Part shown: in pieces, positions 1 to 11,161 of the stretch
Layout of the letters: every line of letters starts with the position of its first letter
Position numbering within the stretch: position 1 is the first letter of the stretch
Source: Pithys albifrons albifrons
Taxonomy: Eukaryota > Chordata > Aves > Passeriformes > Thamnophilidae
DNA: 64,000 nucleotides
Direction of reading: 5' to 3'
Assembly (NCBI RefSeq): GCF_047495875.1
Contig: NC_092497.1
Coordinates: forward strand, 6,416,937 to 6,480,936
Translations under genes and position numbers: made by a program
Notes under the pieces: model-generated
Databases searched by the model: none
Told to the model about the DNA's origin: nothing
Seen by the model: only the letters and a program-made list of their open reading frames with translations

Positions 1-50
1 GGGTTTAACCATGGACATTATTTCCCAGGTTATCCGCTATTGTGAAACCC
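1..50 (+). pseudogene. ERV-L-type integrase fragment (element A, cut by window edge)
   Basis: Read from base 2, the plus strand translates as a short peptide containing LTMDIISQVI followed by a Cys two residues later. This matches almost exactly the integrase zinc-binding region of the minus-strand provirus at 9124-15501 (residues LTMDIISQVIHDCETC, near its His-His-Cys-Cys motif). The frame then runs directly into a minisatellite, so the protein is broken here. It is the last remnant of pol before the 3' non-coding part of element A; the rest lies left of the window. The match is clear although the fragment is short. Confidence 0.75.
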
Positions 51-207
51 CTGAGAAGGGGATAGTGACCCCAGTGTGGGGATAGAAACTCCTGAAAAGG
101 GGATGGAGACCCCTGAGAAGGGGATGGAGACCCCAGTGTGGGGCCAGTAACCCCAGTGTGGGGATGGTGACCCTAATGAGGGTATAGTGACCCCTGAGAA
201 GGGGATG
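44..207 (+). repeat. 20-21-bp minisatellite of self-complementary units
   Basis: About eight tandem units of 20-21 bp. Two unit types alternate, with cores cccctgagaagggg and ccccagtgtgggg. Each core is a small imperfect palindrome (cccc...gggg), so every unit can form a hairpin in RNA. Element B (48525-51220) carries only two or three degenerate units at the corresponding place, so the array expanded in element A or its lineage. Confidence 0.8.
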
Positions 208-509
208 GGATGATCCCAATGTGAGCCTCAAGGACGTTTAACCTTGAGAAAAAAAAAAGTAGCTTGCATTTTGGGTTCTGTGTTGTAGGATATGAACCAT
301 CAGATGAAGAAGACCTGAGCTGAACTGGTGCTAGTGTCCAATGATGAACTGTTTTTCCTGCCTGAAGTACCAACCCCATCCTAATGGACTATTGCCTACA
401 ATATGGGGGTGTGGAGGACAGCCCTGGAAAGAACAAAGACTGTTTAAGCACGGGAATAGATAGATTTATGATATGAGTGACGTAATATGGTATGGAACAA
501 GGGGTGGAA
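208..509 (+). mobile_element. 3' internal non-coding region of element A, ending in a polypurine tract
   Basis: This region lies between the minisatellite and the LTR. It aligns by eye with the reverse complement of 49152-49380 in element B, with shared segments such as atgaaccatcagat, ccccatcctaatgg and gtggtatggaa/ggtatggaac. No open frame is seen. It ends in the polypurine tract aaggggtggaa (499-509) directly before the LTR, the expected primer site for plus-strand DNA synthesis. Confidence 0.75.
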
Positions 510-1146
510 TGTTATGGGTTTGGCCAGGTGGGCATAAATTTAGGTTTTAAAGTTCAGACTAGCCCGGGAATTGTCAGCTGACTTGAGCTGGCCTGAGCTA
601 GCTAACAGCTGACTTCATCCAGCCAATAATACTGTATTCCATACCATATTGCATCATCTCAAAAGGAGTAAAATCCAGTGTGTGGGAGTGGCTTAGTCAG
701 TTCCACCATACCTGAGGTACAGACAGGATGTAGTGCAACTCCTGTCTTGCCAGAGTAGGCCTTGCTCCTGCTCCTACTGCTGCTTGCATTTTGTTTGAAT
801 TCAGGGAAGTAGAAACATTTGTTGTTACTCTCTCTGTTTCTTGCTATGTGTCTCTTAGAGTACTTACATATCTAGTGTAATAGATTTTGCTTTGTATTAA
901 TTGGGGAGTGGGAGGTTATTTCCTGTTATATATATATAACTTGTGTAAGTGTGCGCTACATTGTAGTTTGCTCTTAATTTTCTCTTTTCTGTATAAATAC
1001 ATATAGTTAGTTTCAGCATAAACCTAGTTTGGAGGGGGTTTTTTCCCCTCTCCCTCTTCTTGTTTTTCCCTTGGCTGGTTGTGGGGAGGAACAACCCTTT
1101 CTCTCTGTCTTGGACACTTGGTGTTTTGCCAGCTCAAACCAAGACA
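510..1146 (+). mobile_element. 3' LTR of element A (plus strand)
   Basis: The LTR starts tgttatgggttt and ends ctcaaaccaagaca, giving the TG...CA ends of an LTR. It is about 637 bp. It is related along its length to the two 627-bp LTRs of element B but clearly diverged, with shared blocks including gtcagctgacttgagctgg and tgtattccatacca. It is therefore an older copy or a sister subfamily. A TATA-like tataaata lies near 993. The 5' LTR, if it survives, is outside the window. Confidence 0.85.
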
Positions 1147-2049
1147 CCTGACTAATTCTACTGCAACCCTGAAACAGATCATTTAGTCTAAGCTTGCTTT
1201 GGATAAATGAGCATAGGAAAAACTGTCTTACTCTTCCTTCACTTATGTCATGCATATTTTTAGAAACTTAACTGAAGGAAGTGGATATGTGTCCAAACTT
1301 CAGATGCATTTTAAATTTGATATACAACTTTTTATGTTACAATATTGTGCACAAAATCTCATGAGCATATGATTTGTTATTATTATGACAACTCATTAGA
1401 GCTGTCTTCAAAACAGTATTTCCATTTTATGGGGGGGGGGGTGAAAGATTGTTCAAAAATTAGTTTTTGTCCTGATGCAGAATCAAGATTCAATCTGTTT
1501 AATTTCTTAGAGTCTAGGCAGAAAAAATCCACCAACATTGAGATCAATGACCTATAACTGTTTTTCTATCTCCCTTGTGCATATCTTGACATCTCAGCTA
1601 TTAACTAGGTCAGCATGATTCTCTGAGACCTGAATTTAATACTTGTCTCAGGAAAACATCATCACTTTTGTCAAAATAATTATTTTCACAGAGAAGTCCA
1701 GTGTTGATAAATATGCATGGATATCTCTTAAATTTCTGTCTAGCTATTTAGCTCAATCTGCAGAGCTCTGTAATAGGCAAGGCTGTACATCTTAGCTGGG
1801 TGAATCTTAGCAGGATATGTTTATTCCTACACTGAACTTGGGGTCTCTGCCTATATAGTTTCTTTGATGAAGACAGATCACAAAAGGCTAATTTGTGACA
1901 GTCATAGCAGACTGATGGCATGTTCAAGAAGGCTATACAGGGCTTGTGGTCCTGGAAAGGTTTTTGCTTCTAAAGAAAACAAAAGGGTAGTTGTAGACCA
2001 GATATTTGGAAGAAATTATTCACTATGAAAACACTGAGTCAACTAGCAC
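1147..2049. other. Intergenic, no gene seen
   Basis: AT-rich unique sequence. There is a run of ten G at about 1431-1440. No open frame with coding character and no recognised repeat. Confidence 0.6.
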
Positions 2050-2220
2050 AGGTTGTGCAGAGAAGCTGTGGCTGCCCCATATCTGGAAGTGTTCAAGGAC
2101 AGGTTGGACAGCGTTTGGAGCAAATTGGTCTAGTGGAAAGTGTCCCTGTCCATGGCAAGGGGAGTGTAACTATATGGTCTTTAAGGTCTCTTACAACCCA
2201 AACCATTCCATAATTCTTTA
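2050..2220 (+). mobile_element. CR1 LINE 3' end fragment
   Basis: A CR1 3'-terminal sequence in plus orientation. The segments gaagctgtggctgcccc, gtgtccctgtccatggcaag and ggtctcttacaacccaaacc are diverged versions of the CR1 3' UTR, ending near cattccataattcttt. A heavily 5'-truncated, old insertion with no coding part. Confidence 0.8.
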
Positions 2221-4728
2221 AAACTATGAGAACTAGGTGTATCTTCAGAATTCCGTTAAAATCTGGTTGACGGTTCTTACTTTCCAATCCAGCCAGAAGT
2301 AGCACAGAAGGAATTAATTTGGTTGTTTCCTATAATCCACCTGCCCACTTCAAAACAAGAAAACCAAAACAAACTAATGATTGTATGTACCAGACGAAAC
2401 TCAAATATTTGCGAATAGGTTCGAATTTGTTTCATTAAAAGTGCCAAATGGAATAGGTTCTTCAGGCTGGTTACCACAATCATAATGCTATTCAAGCTAC
2501 AGAAAACTGCATTAGTTATTATTTAAAAACAGGAAACAAATTAAAATATTTTTATATTTCTCTAAGGAGCCATGTTGTCTTCATCAGCATTCCTGTGAGG
2601 CATTATACAAAAGAAACTAAGCAGGCCTGTTTGGTGCAAACTACTTTGGTCTGACATCAGGTATATTGCTTTAAGTTCCTGCTCTATTCTCTACTTTCCC
2701 TAGTACTTTTAGCTGACTTTATGCTGTGTGTATAATTAAATAATCATGTCAAATGCAATGCTGAGGCATTTTGTCTGCACATTACACTAGAAGTAAGTAT
2801 ATGCTAATATTAACCTAGGCATTCAAATTTATCACACAGCTGAACCAGGGTCTTTATTTTTTTTTCCCTAAGAAATTACTGTGAAATAAAGCCCACATCA
2901 AAATATCTTCTTCTGAATCCTCATTATTCGTAGACTGGCTTATTATCTGAGTCATTAAAAAATATTAATTCATTGTTTCTTCTTAAAAGAACAACAGTGA
3001 CAACCCAATTCACTGAATCTCACATAGTCCTCTGAAAAAGTGGAGAATGCAGCTACTAAAGGGTTGCATACTTTGAGCTTTTGAAAAGCCAGTGTCTTCA
3101 TAATGCAATAATAAAGAATCATTAATATAAATTCTATGAATGGTTTGCTCTTTTCATCATTATTGTTGTACCAGTTTTGTAGATGGAGAGACCAAGGCAG
3201 AGGTGAACAAGGTGAAATTAGGTAAAATATGATGAGTCACAGCTAGAGCTATCTCCCACAGTTATAAGTCTTTTAACTTCAATAATTCTAATTCATGTTT
3301 TCCCCTTTCTTCCTGTAACGTTGATCTACAGATCACACAACAAATTAAGAAGGAATAACTGAGGCATAGAACAAGACAATGCATTTTTATTTAAACTTCT
3401 TTTAGCATCTCTTTTGCCCCTCTGGAGGAGAACAATACTCACAAATTTTAAGATTGCTGTGAAGGATGAAACGAAACCACAGAATTCAAACATTGGTGAA
3501 CATCCGTTTGGCACTTCAATAGATCTAATATTACTACCTAAGCAAAAAGAACCTCAGGGACTTCATTCTGCTTTCACTTGTGTCAGTAAATTTAGAGTAA
3601 CTTCATTGCAAATGCTGTAGTCAATAGTTATTTCTGATTTACACTTATGAAGCTGAGAGAAAATGGGGCTTTAATTGATCAGAAAAACCTGTCTCAGTGT
3701 AGATTTTTCTCCAGCAATCATCTTACTGTAGTAATTTCAAGAAAAATAAATAATAAGTTTCAAACACCACAGTAAGCAGTTAAGGAAATTATATATCAAA
3801 TAACCTCCAAAAAGCCTAGAGAATTGCAAACAGAAGTTTTGCCTTACAGGTCTCATTCCTTATGCAGATTTAAATAATTCAATTGTTGAATAAATCTAGT
3901 ATATTCTATTCAAGCGTTTTCAACTTTCATTTCCCAGCAGCCATGCCACGAGTCATAAGAAAGAAAGTATCTTTTTTGATCATTGACAAGAGTGATGTGA
4001 AAATAAGTTGCATACCCAAGTTTCTGCATATTGCATAGTAAAGGTATAGATAATAGTATGGTGCCTACAACAACCCTCAGCAAGAGTGGAACTGGGGAAA
4101 AATAGTTTCTTCTCTGTGCTTAAATAATTCATTTGTTGAATCACTGAATACATCTCAGGTTTTTTCATGCATTCAGATTTCCTGTGATACTTCTGCTGAC
4201 AATAAAATTTAAAACAAAATAAAACAAAACCATACCTAGCCTTGTCTTAAAGAGGAAAGAATCTGATAAGAAACCCTTTGTAGTTTCAGAAAACTTATAT
4301 TGAAGATGATCGCTGTGTTCATTGTAGTAACTTTTTAGGTAGTTGAAATAGGTTTTTATTATGTATTTTAAACAATTTTCCAGTCTTCTATTTGGAGTTC
4401 TGCAATCAAATATGAGCTACAGGGAATTCAGAAAAGCTTTTTTTCACTTCCTATGTTCTTCTGAAATCAAAGTGGTGGAGTTATCAAGTTGTCAAATACT
4501 ACTGTGACAAAAGTAGGCACAATACAGACAGGGTGGAATTGACCCTCATTCTCTTTAAAGTTTTGTGTTCAGTTGCTTCTGTGGTTTGACTGTGGAAACA
4601 AAACAAAACAAGTTTGTTCTATTCGCACTTTCTAAGAAAATTATTGCCTTGATAATTGAATGCATGGATTTGTCATACCATGACCATAGGATCTGAGCAC
4701 TTAGACCTCTTTCAAGGATGGGTAAATG
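2221..4728. other. Intergenic, nothing recognised
   Basis: AT-rich sequence on both strands with only short chance open frames. No repeat, RNA gene or exon can be supported. Confidence 0.55.
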
Positions 4729-4860
4729 AAGAATCACAGAATGGCTCAGGTCAGAAGGCACCACAGTGGTCCAATCTTTCTGATGAAGCAGGGTCATCCC
4801 AGAGCACGTGGCACAGGATTATGTGCAGATGGTTCTGGAATATATCCAGTGAGATAGTTA
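4729..4860 (-). mobile_element. Old CR1 fragment, minus strand
   Basis: The plus strand reads gaatcacagaatggctcagg, then agcagggtcatcccagagca and ggttctggaatatatccagt. These are the reverse complement of a CR1 3' region. Both ends fade into unique sequence; this is a short, diverged copy. Confidence 0.75.
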
Positions 4861-5598
4861 TTGTGTAAGGCCTACTTTTCACCTTATTTTCTTAATCATT
4901 GAAGGATTGGAATGGAAAGATGGGCTTGATTTCCTCTGGAAAAGAGGAGCCTGTCAGGAGGTGAAGAAACAGCAGTAACTGTTTCCTGGAAACATTGAAG
5001 TTTTCGCTGATTTTGCATCACATTACCTGACACTGTGTTGTAAGGGAAATATTCTCTAAAATATTTATCCTCTGATTATTAAAAAGAAAACAAATGTTTT
5101 ATACCTTATTGTCAGGCAGAAAACTTTGCATCCAAGGGAGATATAAGGGCATTAGTGCGAAAGAGGTGAGGCATGTCAAGTGAGCATTCTGCATCTCAGT
5201 ATGCCATCAGGATATTGCTGAAAACGTAAGGATAAAAAGCCAGGCATCTTAAGTTTGCATAGGATTGTACAGCACAGGCATATCTAAGAATGTCAAAGTA
5301 CTAGGGTCTTTTGTAAAATATCTTCCTGACAAATTCTCAGCTGATTTAGAGTCAGACCAGTTAGGAATGGTTCTGTTTTTAATTTACTGGTCTTTGAACT
5401 GTCACAGATCCACCATAATATTGGACATGATGTGAAGGTTGTGTATCTATAACCTCCTAAACAGTATTAAGCCTCATTTGTTCATGTCTTACCTCTCCAA
5501 AGTTTTGTTCTCATTTCAGTATTATTGAAGGATGTTTATGCCATCAAAAAATTCTGGTTTTAAACTGAAATAATAAAAAGTGCATTTAAAAAAGAAAC

Positions 5599-5745
5599 AT
5601 GTCAGATACAGATGAAAATAACAAAACAAAACAAATCAAACAACCTCCCCCCAAAACTTCCCAACCCCCAAACCAAACTAAATTAAAAAAAAAACCAAAA
5701 CCAAAAACAAAAACCAAACCAAACCAGCAAAAAAAACACCAAAGT
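5599..5745 (+). repeat. A/C-rich low-complexity tract
   Basis: Irregular units such as aaaca, aacca and accaaa, almost without G or T. It could be translated as a Lys/Thr/Pro/Gln-rich peptide, but that only reflects the base composition. Confidence 0.7.
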
Positions 5746-8700
5746 GACATTGCTGGTTTATCAGGATTTATGGTTTTTGTTTTGTTAACTAAAATATTTG
5801 TTGTTTTTCCTCAATAACTTTCTGAATGATAGATTTTCTCATTAAACGCTGTGGTTAACATTACTTGGGTCAAAAAATAAACTTTGACAGTCTCTGAAAA
5901 CATTTGATTTTCCTCATAACTCTACACTGTAATTTATCATCAGAGTGAAGATCGGATTGCATATTCCTGGCTAAATAAGATAAAAGTCTATAGATGAAAA
6001 AATATTTCTTAAAGTAAAAGCAGTTGGAAAAAATATCTAAACATTGAAGAGGAGCTGTATGACTTGCATGTAACCTAAAAAGACATCAACGTTCATTGGG
6101 ACATTGTTTGAAAAAATTGAATAATGAGAAATTTTGTATAAGGAAAATTTGGTGGCAAAAAAGAGGTACAGAAACATAAGTAAAGTTTTTTTCGTTTTTT
6201 TTTCCCCCAGAAAATATGTCCTGAAATATCTTAAGAGGTGAAAAAGAGGAGACCTTGCACACATATATGCATAGAAGGATATATGCAAGACGACTTTCTC
6301 TGCCTATTGAAACCTTATTTTTGACTGTACATGTTTGAACTTCCATTCAGGAACGTTCTGTGTTCTGTCTCTACTTTTTCTCCTTTTACTTTTTTCCTCT
6401 CTCAAGAGTTTGCAAAAGAAAAGGGAAAAAAAAGCTCTGCTTGGCTCAGACGTTTTCTCTATTTCTTCAGTTAGCTCAGGGTGGGAGGTGGAGCTTGCTC
6501 TTCCTTTCATTAGTTGCTTTGAGATTCACATCTTTTGTTCTTCGAACTCTCTTATTTGAAATTCTTTTCTTTAAGTCAGCAGGGAGCAAGGGTTGATGAG
6601 CCCCAGCTCAGCTACGGCCTTGGGGCAAAGAGTCTTGTTTTTGAATAATAGTCTTATGGTTTTGTTGTATTATATTTTCCCTGAAACGTATCTTGGATAT
6701 GTTGATTTATAAAAGGCTCTTCTGAGGCTTGAACTCATCCTCTTTTCTTTGTAGTTTTCTGACTTTTTTATTTTTCCCTTACTGTGTTATAAGTTTACAG
6801 AATGTTTATACTTCTTTATTCCAATATCTCCATCATGTTCTGTCTATTACGGCTTTGAGATATATATTTTTTTTTTCAGTCCGTGTTTTACTTTTCTTAA
6901 ACTGATGTAAGATCACAGTAAACGTTTGCCACCTGTCTTCCTAGATATTAAGTGAGAGCAAATATTGAATATCATGGTGCATTCAGCTTTCATACATAAA
7001 GGATTTTTACTGGGACATTACATGCCACATTTCATTGTTTAAACCAGCATTTAGAAAGATGAATACCATGTAGGTCTGGGAATTTTGTTAAGAGACATGA
7101 GGTACAATTTTCTGCAATGTTTTTGATTTATTCCTAGTTTTTATGTTTCCTTCTATATAACCTAGTGCTTAAAGCACTTCCTTAAGAATCATCCTTTCTG
7201 AGCCTGAATGGATTTAATTCTGCATCTTCTGTTATTCAAGGACAGGCCCTATCCTCTAAATATACGTAAATTTTTGACTCCTGTTAAGGCATTTCTGGTT
7301 ACACATTTGCTTATCAATATTCATAGGGAGAGAGCATGAAAAAGAAAACATAATTTGGAAGCCTAATGCCTCTGATACTCCACTGAGAGAAAGGAGGTCT
7401 GTGTTCTAATCCTTGTTTTCCTTATTTATCTCTTAAATTACCAGTCAAAAGGGAAATCCAGGGTTTTCTCATTTCACACTGGTACTGTCTTTTCACTGTA
7501 GGATAACATTTCAGACTTCACAGGCAGCATATTCATTCCTCACAATCCCATGAAGCTCTTTGTGTCTGAGAGCACTGCACTAAAAGGTGTCTGACATTCC
7601 TTTCTTGTGGAAAGCATGGCCTTGCTCTTGATTGGGGAAATCATCCCTTTCAAAAACGCTGGATTTAATCCCAGTTAATCACACAGTTTGGTTTACTTAC
7701 TTGAATTTGCTTCATTTTGCTTTGGTCAGTAGAGTAGTTTGGAACGTGATATTAGCCATTCTGGGAAGCGTATGTGACATTTTGCTACAAGAGGCTGTTG
7801 TTTACTACACATATCGATTCTTAAATGCACCCCAACCAGTGTTAAAGATACTGAAAACACCCATAGTCACTGTTTGATTAATTTGTACATGTTTCTCTTT
7901 TCATTTTAATGTATGTTCCCTGTCCCTTGGGAAATGTCTCTGGCATATTCCTTATGACCTCTTAGTCTTTAACACAGATCTTTGGAATAAATACATTCAA
8001 AACATTTTACCCTAATGTAAATGCATGCATCTCGCTCACTTTCTGTTGTGGCCTGGGGGTAGGGGGACACAAGGTCTATATCCTTTTATGTCTCCATTCC
8101 ATTGCTAGTAGAAATTAGTATCTTCATAACACTAGCTGTAATCATCATCTTCTGAGAGGTGGCAAAGTGACCCTTTAGTTTTCATTAGTGATACAATTCA
8201 GGGTTCAAGATAATTAAATTGCTCCTGATGGTTTTACACTTTATTTCTTACTATTTGCTACTGTTTTGGTTCTTTGTTTTGTGTTTCTACTTCTTTGGAA
8301 AGTCTTGCCCCCTTCACCCCAAAGAGAAATTTATGTGCACCACAAAAATCTCATGCTTAGAATAAAGTATTGAAAGGGTTTTCATGGCAAAGCATGTAAT
8401 TAAAAATGTTCATAACACTATTCAAAATCTGAAGAAAATCAGTAGCACAGGCAAAAAAGACATGATAATTATACATGAGAAAATGCTGAACGAATCTGAC
8501 CAAAATCTTTTGCAGGAATATGTCATTACAAAGAGTTTTTCCCAGGCAGAAAACGTCTTGTTGAATCATTTTCCATTTAGAGTGTTTTCATAATCTTAAA
8601 CTGGCTCATTTTGAAAAAGGAAAAATATTCCATTTTACATACCTTTTGAAGTTCTTATTACATTAATTATTATTTAATATTGATAACAGTATAAAATAAT

Positions 8701-9118
8701 TATTATATACATTTAGTCTAAGATTTTTACCTATTTTGATTATGCTTCTATGATGCTTCTAAATAAAACTTTTTACTCAGTGCGAAATCTCAACATTTTG
8801 ATCCTTTATTTCTTAAAATGAATTGGTAGTGTTCAGAGGCAAAATTTCTTTTCTTCTTTATGTCTTGACTTGAAATCTAAATCCATGTTAAAATGCCACA
8901 ATTTTCTGCAAAACAGACATTATTTTCTAGACATTACAAAAGGTATACAATTTCACAAGGAAAAGTAGTGGACACATTATTGTTGGAAATTGTTAGAACA
9001 AAATCTTTATAAAATATAAATTCATTGCATCTTTTGGGAGGAATTTATGGCTTTTGTGCCATGAGAGAGAAAATTCTCAAGCTGGAGAACTATGTAAAAA
9101 TTCTTTTAGGTGTTATGT

Positions 9119-9123
9119 GGGTG
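9119..9123. repeat. Target-site duplication gggtg (left)
   Basis: The five bases before the left LTR are gggtg and the five bases after the right LTR (15502-15506) are also gggtg. A perfect 5-bp duplication marks a simple, unrearranged integration. ERV-L-type elements are known for 5-bp duplications, whereas ERV1 elements usually give 4 bp and ERVK elements 6 bp. Confidence 0.9.
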
Positions 9124-9811
9124 TGTCTCGGTTTGAGGGGAAAAACCAAAATGTTTTACCCACAAGCAGGGGAGGGGCCTCCTCCTCAATAATCACACCA
9201 CTCTTTATCAAATTTAAGAAAAGGAATTTTAATACAAGAAGGATAACTGCTATATATATATATATATATGTAAACAGACTAGTGCAACCCACTTCCCCAA
9301 CACCATAAGAGAAAAAAAAAAAACAACAACAACAAAACCCAGCAGGTTTTCCTCCGGGAGAAAAGGTTATACTTAAGTGTCCTTGTCACAGCCCGCTGGC
9401 TGCAGAGTGAGTTTCAGTCCCTCTCCAGCGAAACAGACGAGCAGTGGGCTTTCAGATGGACTCAGTCTCTTCCCCCTGTGTTCCCCGTCCAAGAAGCAGA
9501 AAGGTACGAGCAACCAGCAGCAAATCCAAGGCAGGCAGCAGCACGGCAGGAAAAAGTAATCCGAAGTAGGCAGCGGCAAGACAGCCAGGGAAAACCCCAG
9601 CAGTAACCAGCAGGGCAGCCTGCCTCCTTGGAGCCCCCACTCCCCCGTTCCGCCGAGCCAAGACTGAGGAGAATATCCCAAAAAAAAAACCAAAAGAGAC
9701 AAACCTGCCCCCACCCCAGCGATCACAGTTAACTGCTTCTTTTGTTAACCGCTGGCCTGGGCAGTTAAGTGGCAGGGGAGAGAATTTACATAATAATCCC
9801 AAACTACAACA
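9124..9811 (-). repeat. 3' LTR of the ERV-L provirus
   Basis: 688 bp. On the plus strand it starts tgtctcggtttgag and ends aaactacaaca. It differs from the other LTR (14811-15501) by one base in the block after aggggcctcct, by one base near aggcaggcagcagc, and by three fewer A in the A-run near 9310. A (TA)n tract lies at 9250-9269. On the sense strand attaaa (plus-strand 9228-9233) could serve as a poly(A) signal. Confidence 0.93.
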
Positions 9812-9814
9812 TTA

Positions 9815-9823
9815 TCCACCCCT
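9815..9823 (-). promoter_or_regulatory. Polypurine tract of the ERV-L provirus
   Basis: On the minus strand aggggtgga lies 3 bp before the start of the 3' LTR. The same core is found at the corresponding place in element A (499-509) and element B (49152-49164). It is the expected plus-strand primer. Confidence 0.7.
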
Positions 9824-9910
9824 AAATTCTCTTCCATGCCAATACTCTACATTAAACTTAAATTTTCTTTCAAATAATTAAGTGTTTACAAATACAGTAA
9901 TATGAGTCGT

Positions 9911-11158
9911 TTACCCAGAGATAAGTTCCCCTTGAGGTATACATCGTGTCTCTCCATCTTCCTGCATCACCCACCAGGTGGAACCAGATCCTTGAGCAAA
10001 GACAACCCCACGAATGGGTTTGCCTTTGCCTGAGGCAGGGTTGATCCAGACTGTTTTCCCTAGCATACCTCTCAGGTGTATTACAGGGACTTTGTCTCCA
10101 TCTACAGTGTGAAGGGGTTCTGATTGGGCAGGGCCGGCTCGATTGACAGAGCCTCTAGTGTTGACTAGCCATGTAGCCTTTGCTAAGTGTTGATCCCAGT
10201 GTTTGAAAGTCCCTCCACCCAACGCCTTCAAAGTGGTTTTCAACAGTCCATTACACCGCTCAACTTTCCCGGCAGCTGGTGCATGGTAGGGGATATGATA
10301 CACCCACTCAATGCCATGTTCTCTCGCCCAGGTAGCAACTAAGCTGTTTTTGAAATGAGTTCCATTATCTGACTCAATTCGTTCTGGGGTGCCATGTCGC
10401 CACAGCACTTGTTTTTCCAGGCCTAGGATGGTGTTCCGAGCAGTGGCGTGAGGCACTGGGTGTGTCTCCAGCCACCCTGTGGTTGCTTCCACCATGGTGA
10501 GCACATAGCGCTTGCCTTGGCGGGTCTGTGGCAGTGTGATGTAGTCAACCTGCCAGGCCTCCCCGTACTTATACTTATCCCAGCGCCCACCATACCACAG
10601 GGGCTTCACTCTCTTAGCCTGCTTAATGGCAGCACATGTCTCGCAGTCGTGGATAACCTGAGAGATAATGTCCATGGTTAAATCCACCCCTCGGTCTCGT
10701 GCCCATTTATAAGTGGCATCTCTGCCCTGATGGCCCGAGGCATCATGGGCCCATCGAGCCAAGAACAGCTCTCCCTTGTGCTGCCAGTCCAGATCTGTCT
10801 GTGATACTTTCACTTGCGCAGCTCGGTCTGCCTGTTGGTTGTTGAGATGTTCCTCATTGGCCCGATTTTTGGGCACGTGTGCGTCTACGTGGCGGACTCT
10901 CACAATCAGCTTCTCTACTCGGGTGGCAATATCTTGCCATATATCGGCAGCCCAGATGGGTTTCCCTCTGCGTTTCCAATTGGTTTTCTTCCATCGGTCT
11001 AACCATCCCCAGAGAGCATTGGCCACCATCCATGAGTCGGTGTAGAGGTAAAGCTTTGGCCATTTCTCTCGTTCAGCAATGTCCAGGGCCAACTGCACGG
11101 CTTTAAGCTCTGCAAACTGACTCGACCCACCTTCTCCTTCAGTAGCTTCTGCAACTTG
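9911..11158 (-). CDS. pol: ERV-L pol, 3' part: end of RNase H plus integrase (downstream of an in-frame TGA)
   Basis: This is the open frame after the TGA at 11159-11161, in the same frame as the upstream pol. The first Met-type codon is GTG at 11096-11098, giving 395 codons from there. The first part finishes RNase H: catalytic Asp in YTDS (residue 21) and in HVDAH (residue 72). The integrase follows, with zinc-binding His118, His123, Cys152 and Cys155, then the catalytic triad Asp185 (WQVDY), Asp244 (SDNGTHF) and Glu280 (KVERCNG), a D,D-35-E spacing. The C-terminus is basic and Gly/Trp-containing and stops at 9911. Integrase joins viral DNA ends to the host genome. It would be made only as part of a longer Gag-Pol chain, so in this copy the upstream TGA should prevent production unless it too is suppressed. 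Confidence 0.9.
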   Translation of the reverse strand, partial: QVAEATEGEGGSSQFAELKAVQLALDIAEREKWPKLYLYTDSWMVANALWGWLDRWKKTNWKRRGKPIWAADIWQDIATRVEKLIVRVRHVDAHVPKNRANEEHLNNQQADRAAQVKVSQTDLDWQHKGELFLARWAHDASGHQGRDATYKWARDRGVDLTMDIISQVIHDCETCAAIKQAKRVKPLWYGGRWDKYKYGEAWQVDYITLPQTRQGKRYVLTMVEATTGWLETHPVPHATARNTILGLEKQVLWRHGTPERIESDNGTHFKNSLVATWAREHGIEWVYHIPYHAPAAGKVERCNGLLKTTLKALGGGTFKHWDQHLAKATWLVNTRGSVNRAGPAQSEPLHTVDGDKVPVIHLRGMLGKTVWINPASGKGKPIRGVVFAQGSGSTWWVMQEDGETRCIPQGELISG

Positions 11159-11161
11159 TCA
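11159..11161 (-). other. In-frame TGA interrupting RNase H of the ERV-L pol
   Basis: The plus strand reads tca, so the sense strand has TGA. Upstream (first RNase H Asp in FTDGS) and downstream (second and third Asp) domain parts are in the same frame with no indel. The stop is the only lesion seen in pol. A C-to-T change at an Arg CGA codon would explain it, but this is inference. Confidence 0.85.

Larger units (their letters stand above)
4861..9123. other. Intergenic, no gene seen; A/C-rich tract inside
   Basis: AT-rich sequence up to the provirus. The only structured element is the A/C-rich tract at about 5599-5745. Open frames here are short and of low complexity. Confidence 0.55.

Noticed and set aside
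44..207. The regularly repeated units at the left edge as a CRISPR-like array
   Set aside because: Units are directly tandem without spacers and sit inside an LTR element of an animal genome.
9373..9802. 116-117-codon open frames in both LTRs of the provirus (also at 15063-15492)
   Set aside because: They are kept in both copies only because the LTRs are nearly identical. Two overlapping frames are open equally, and neither shows a known domain or plausible context.
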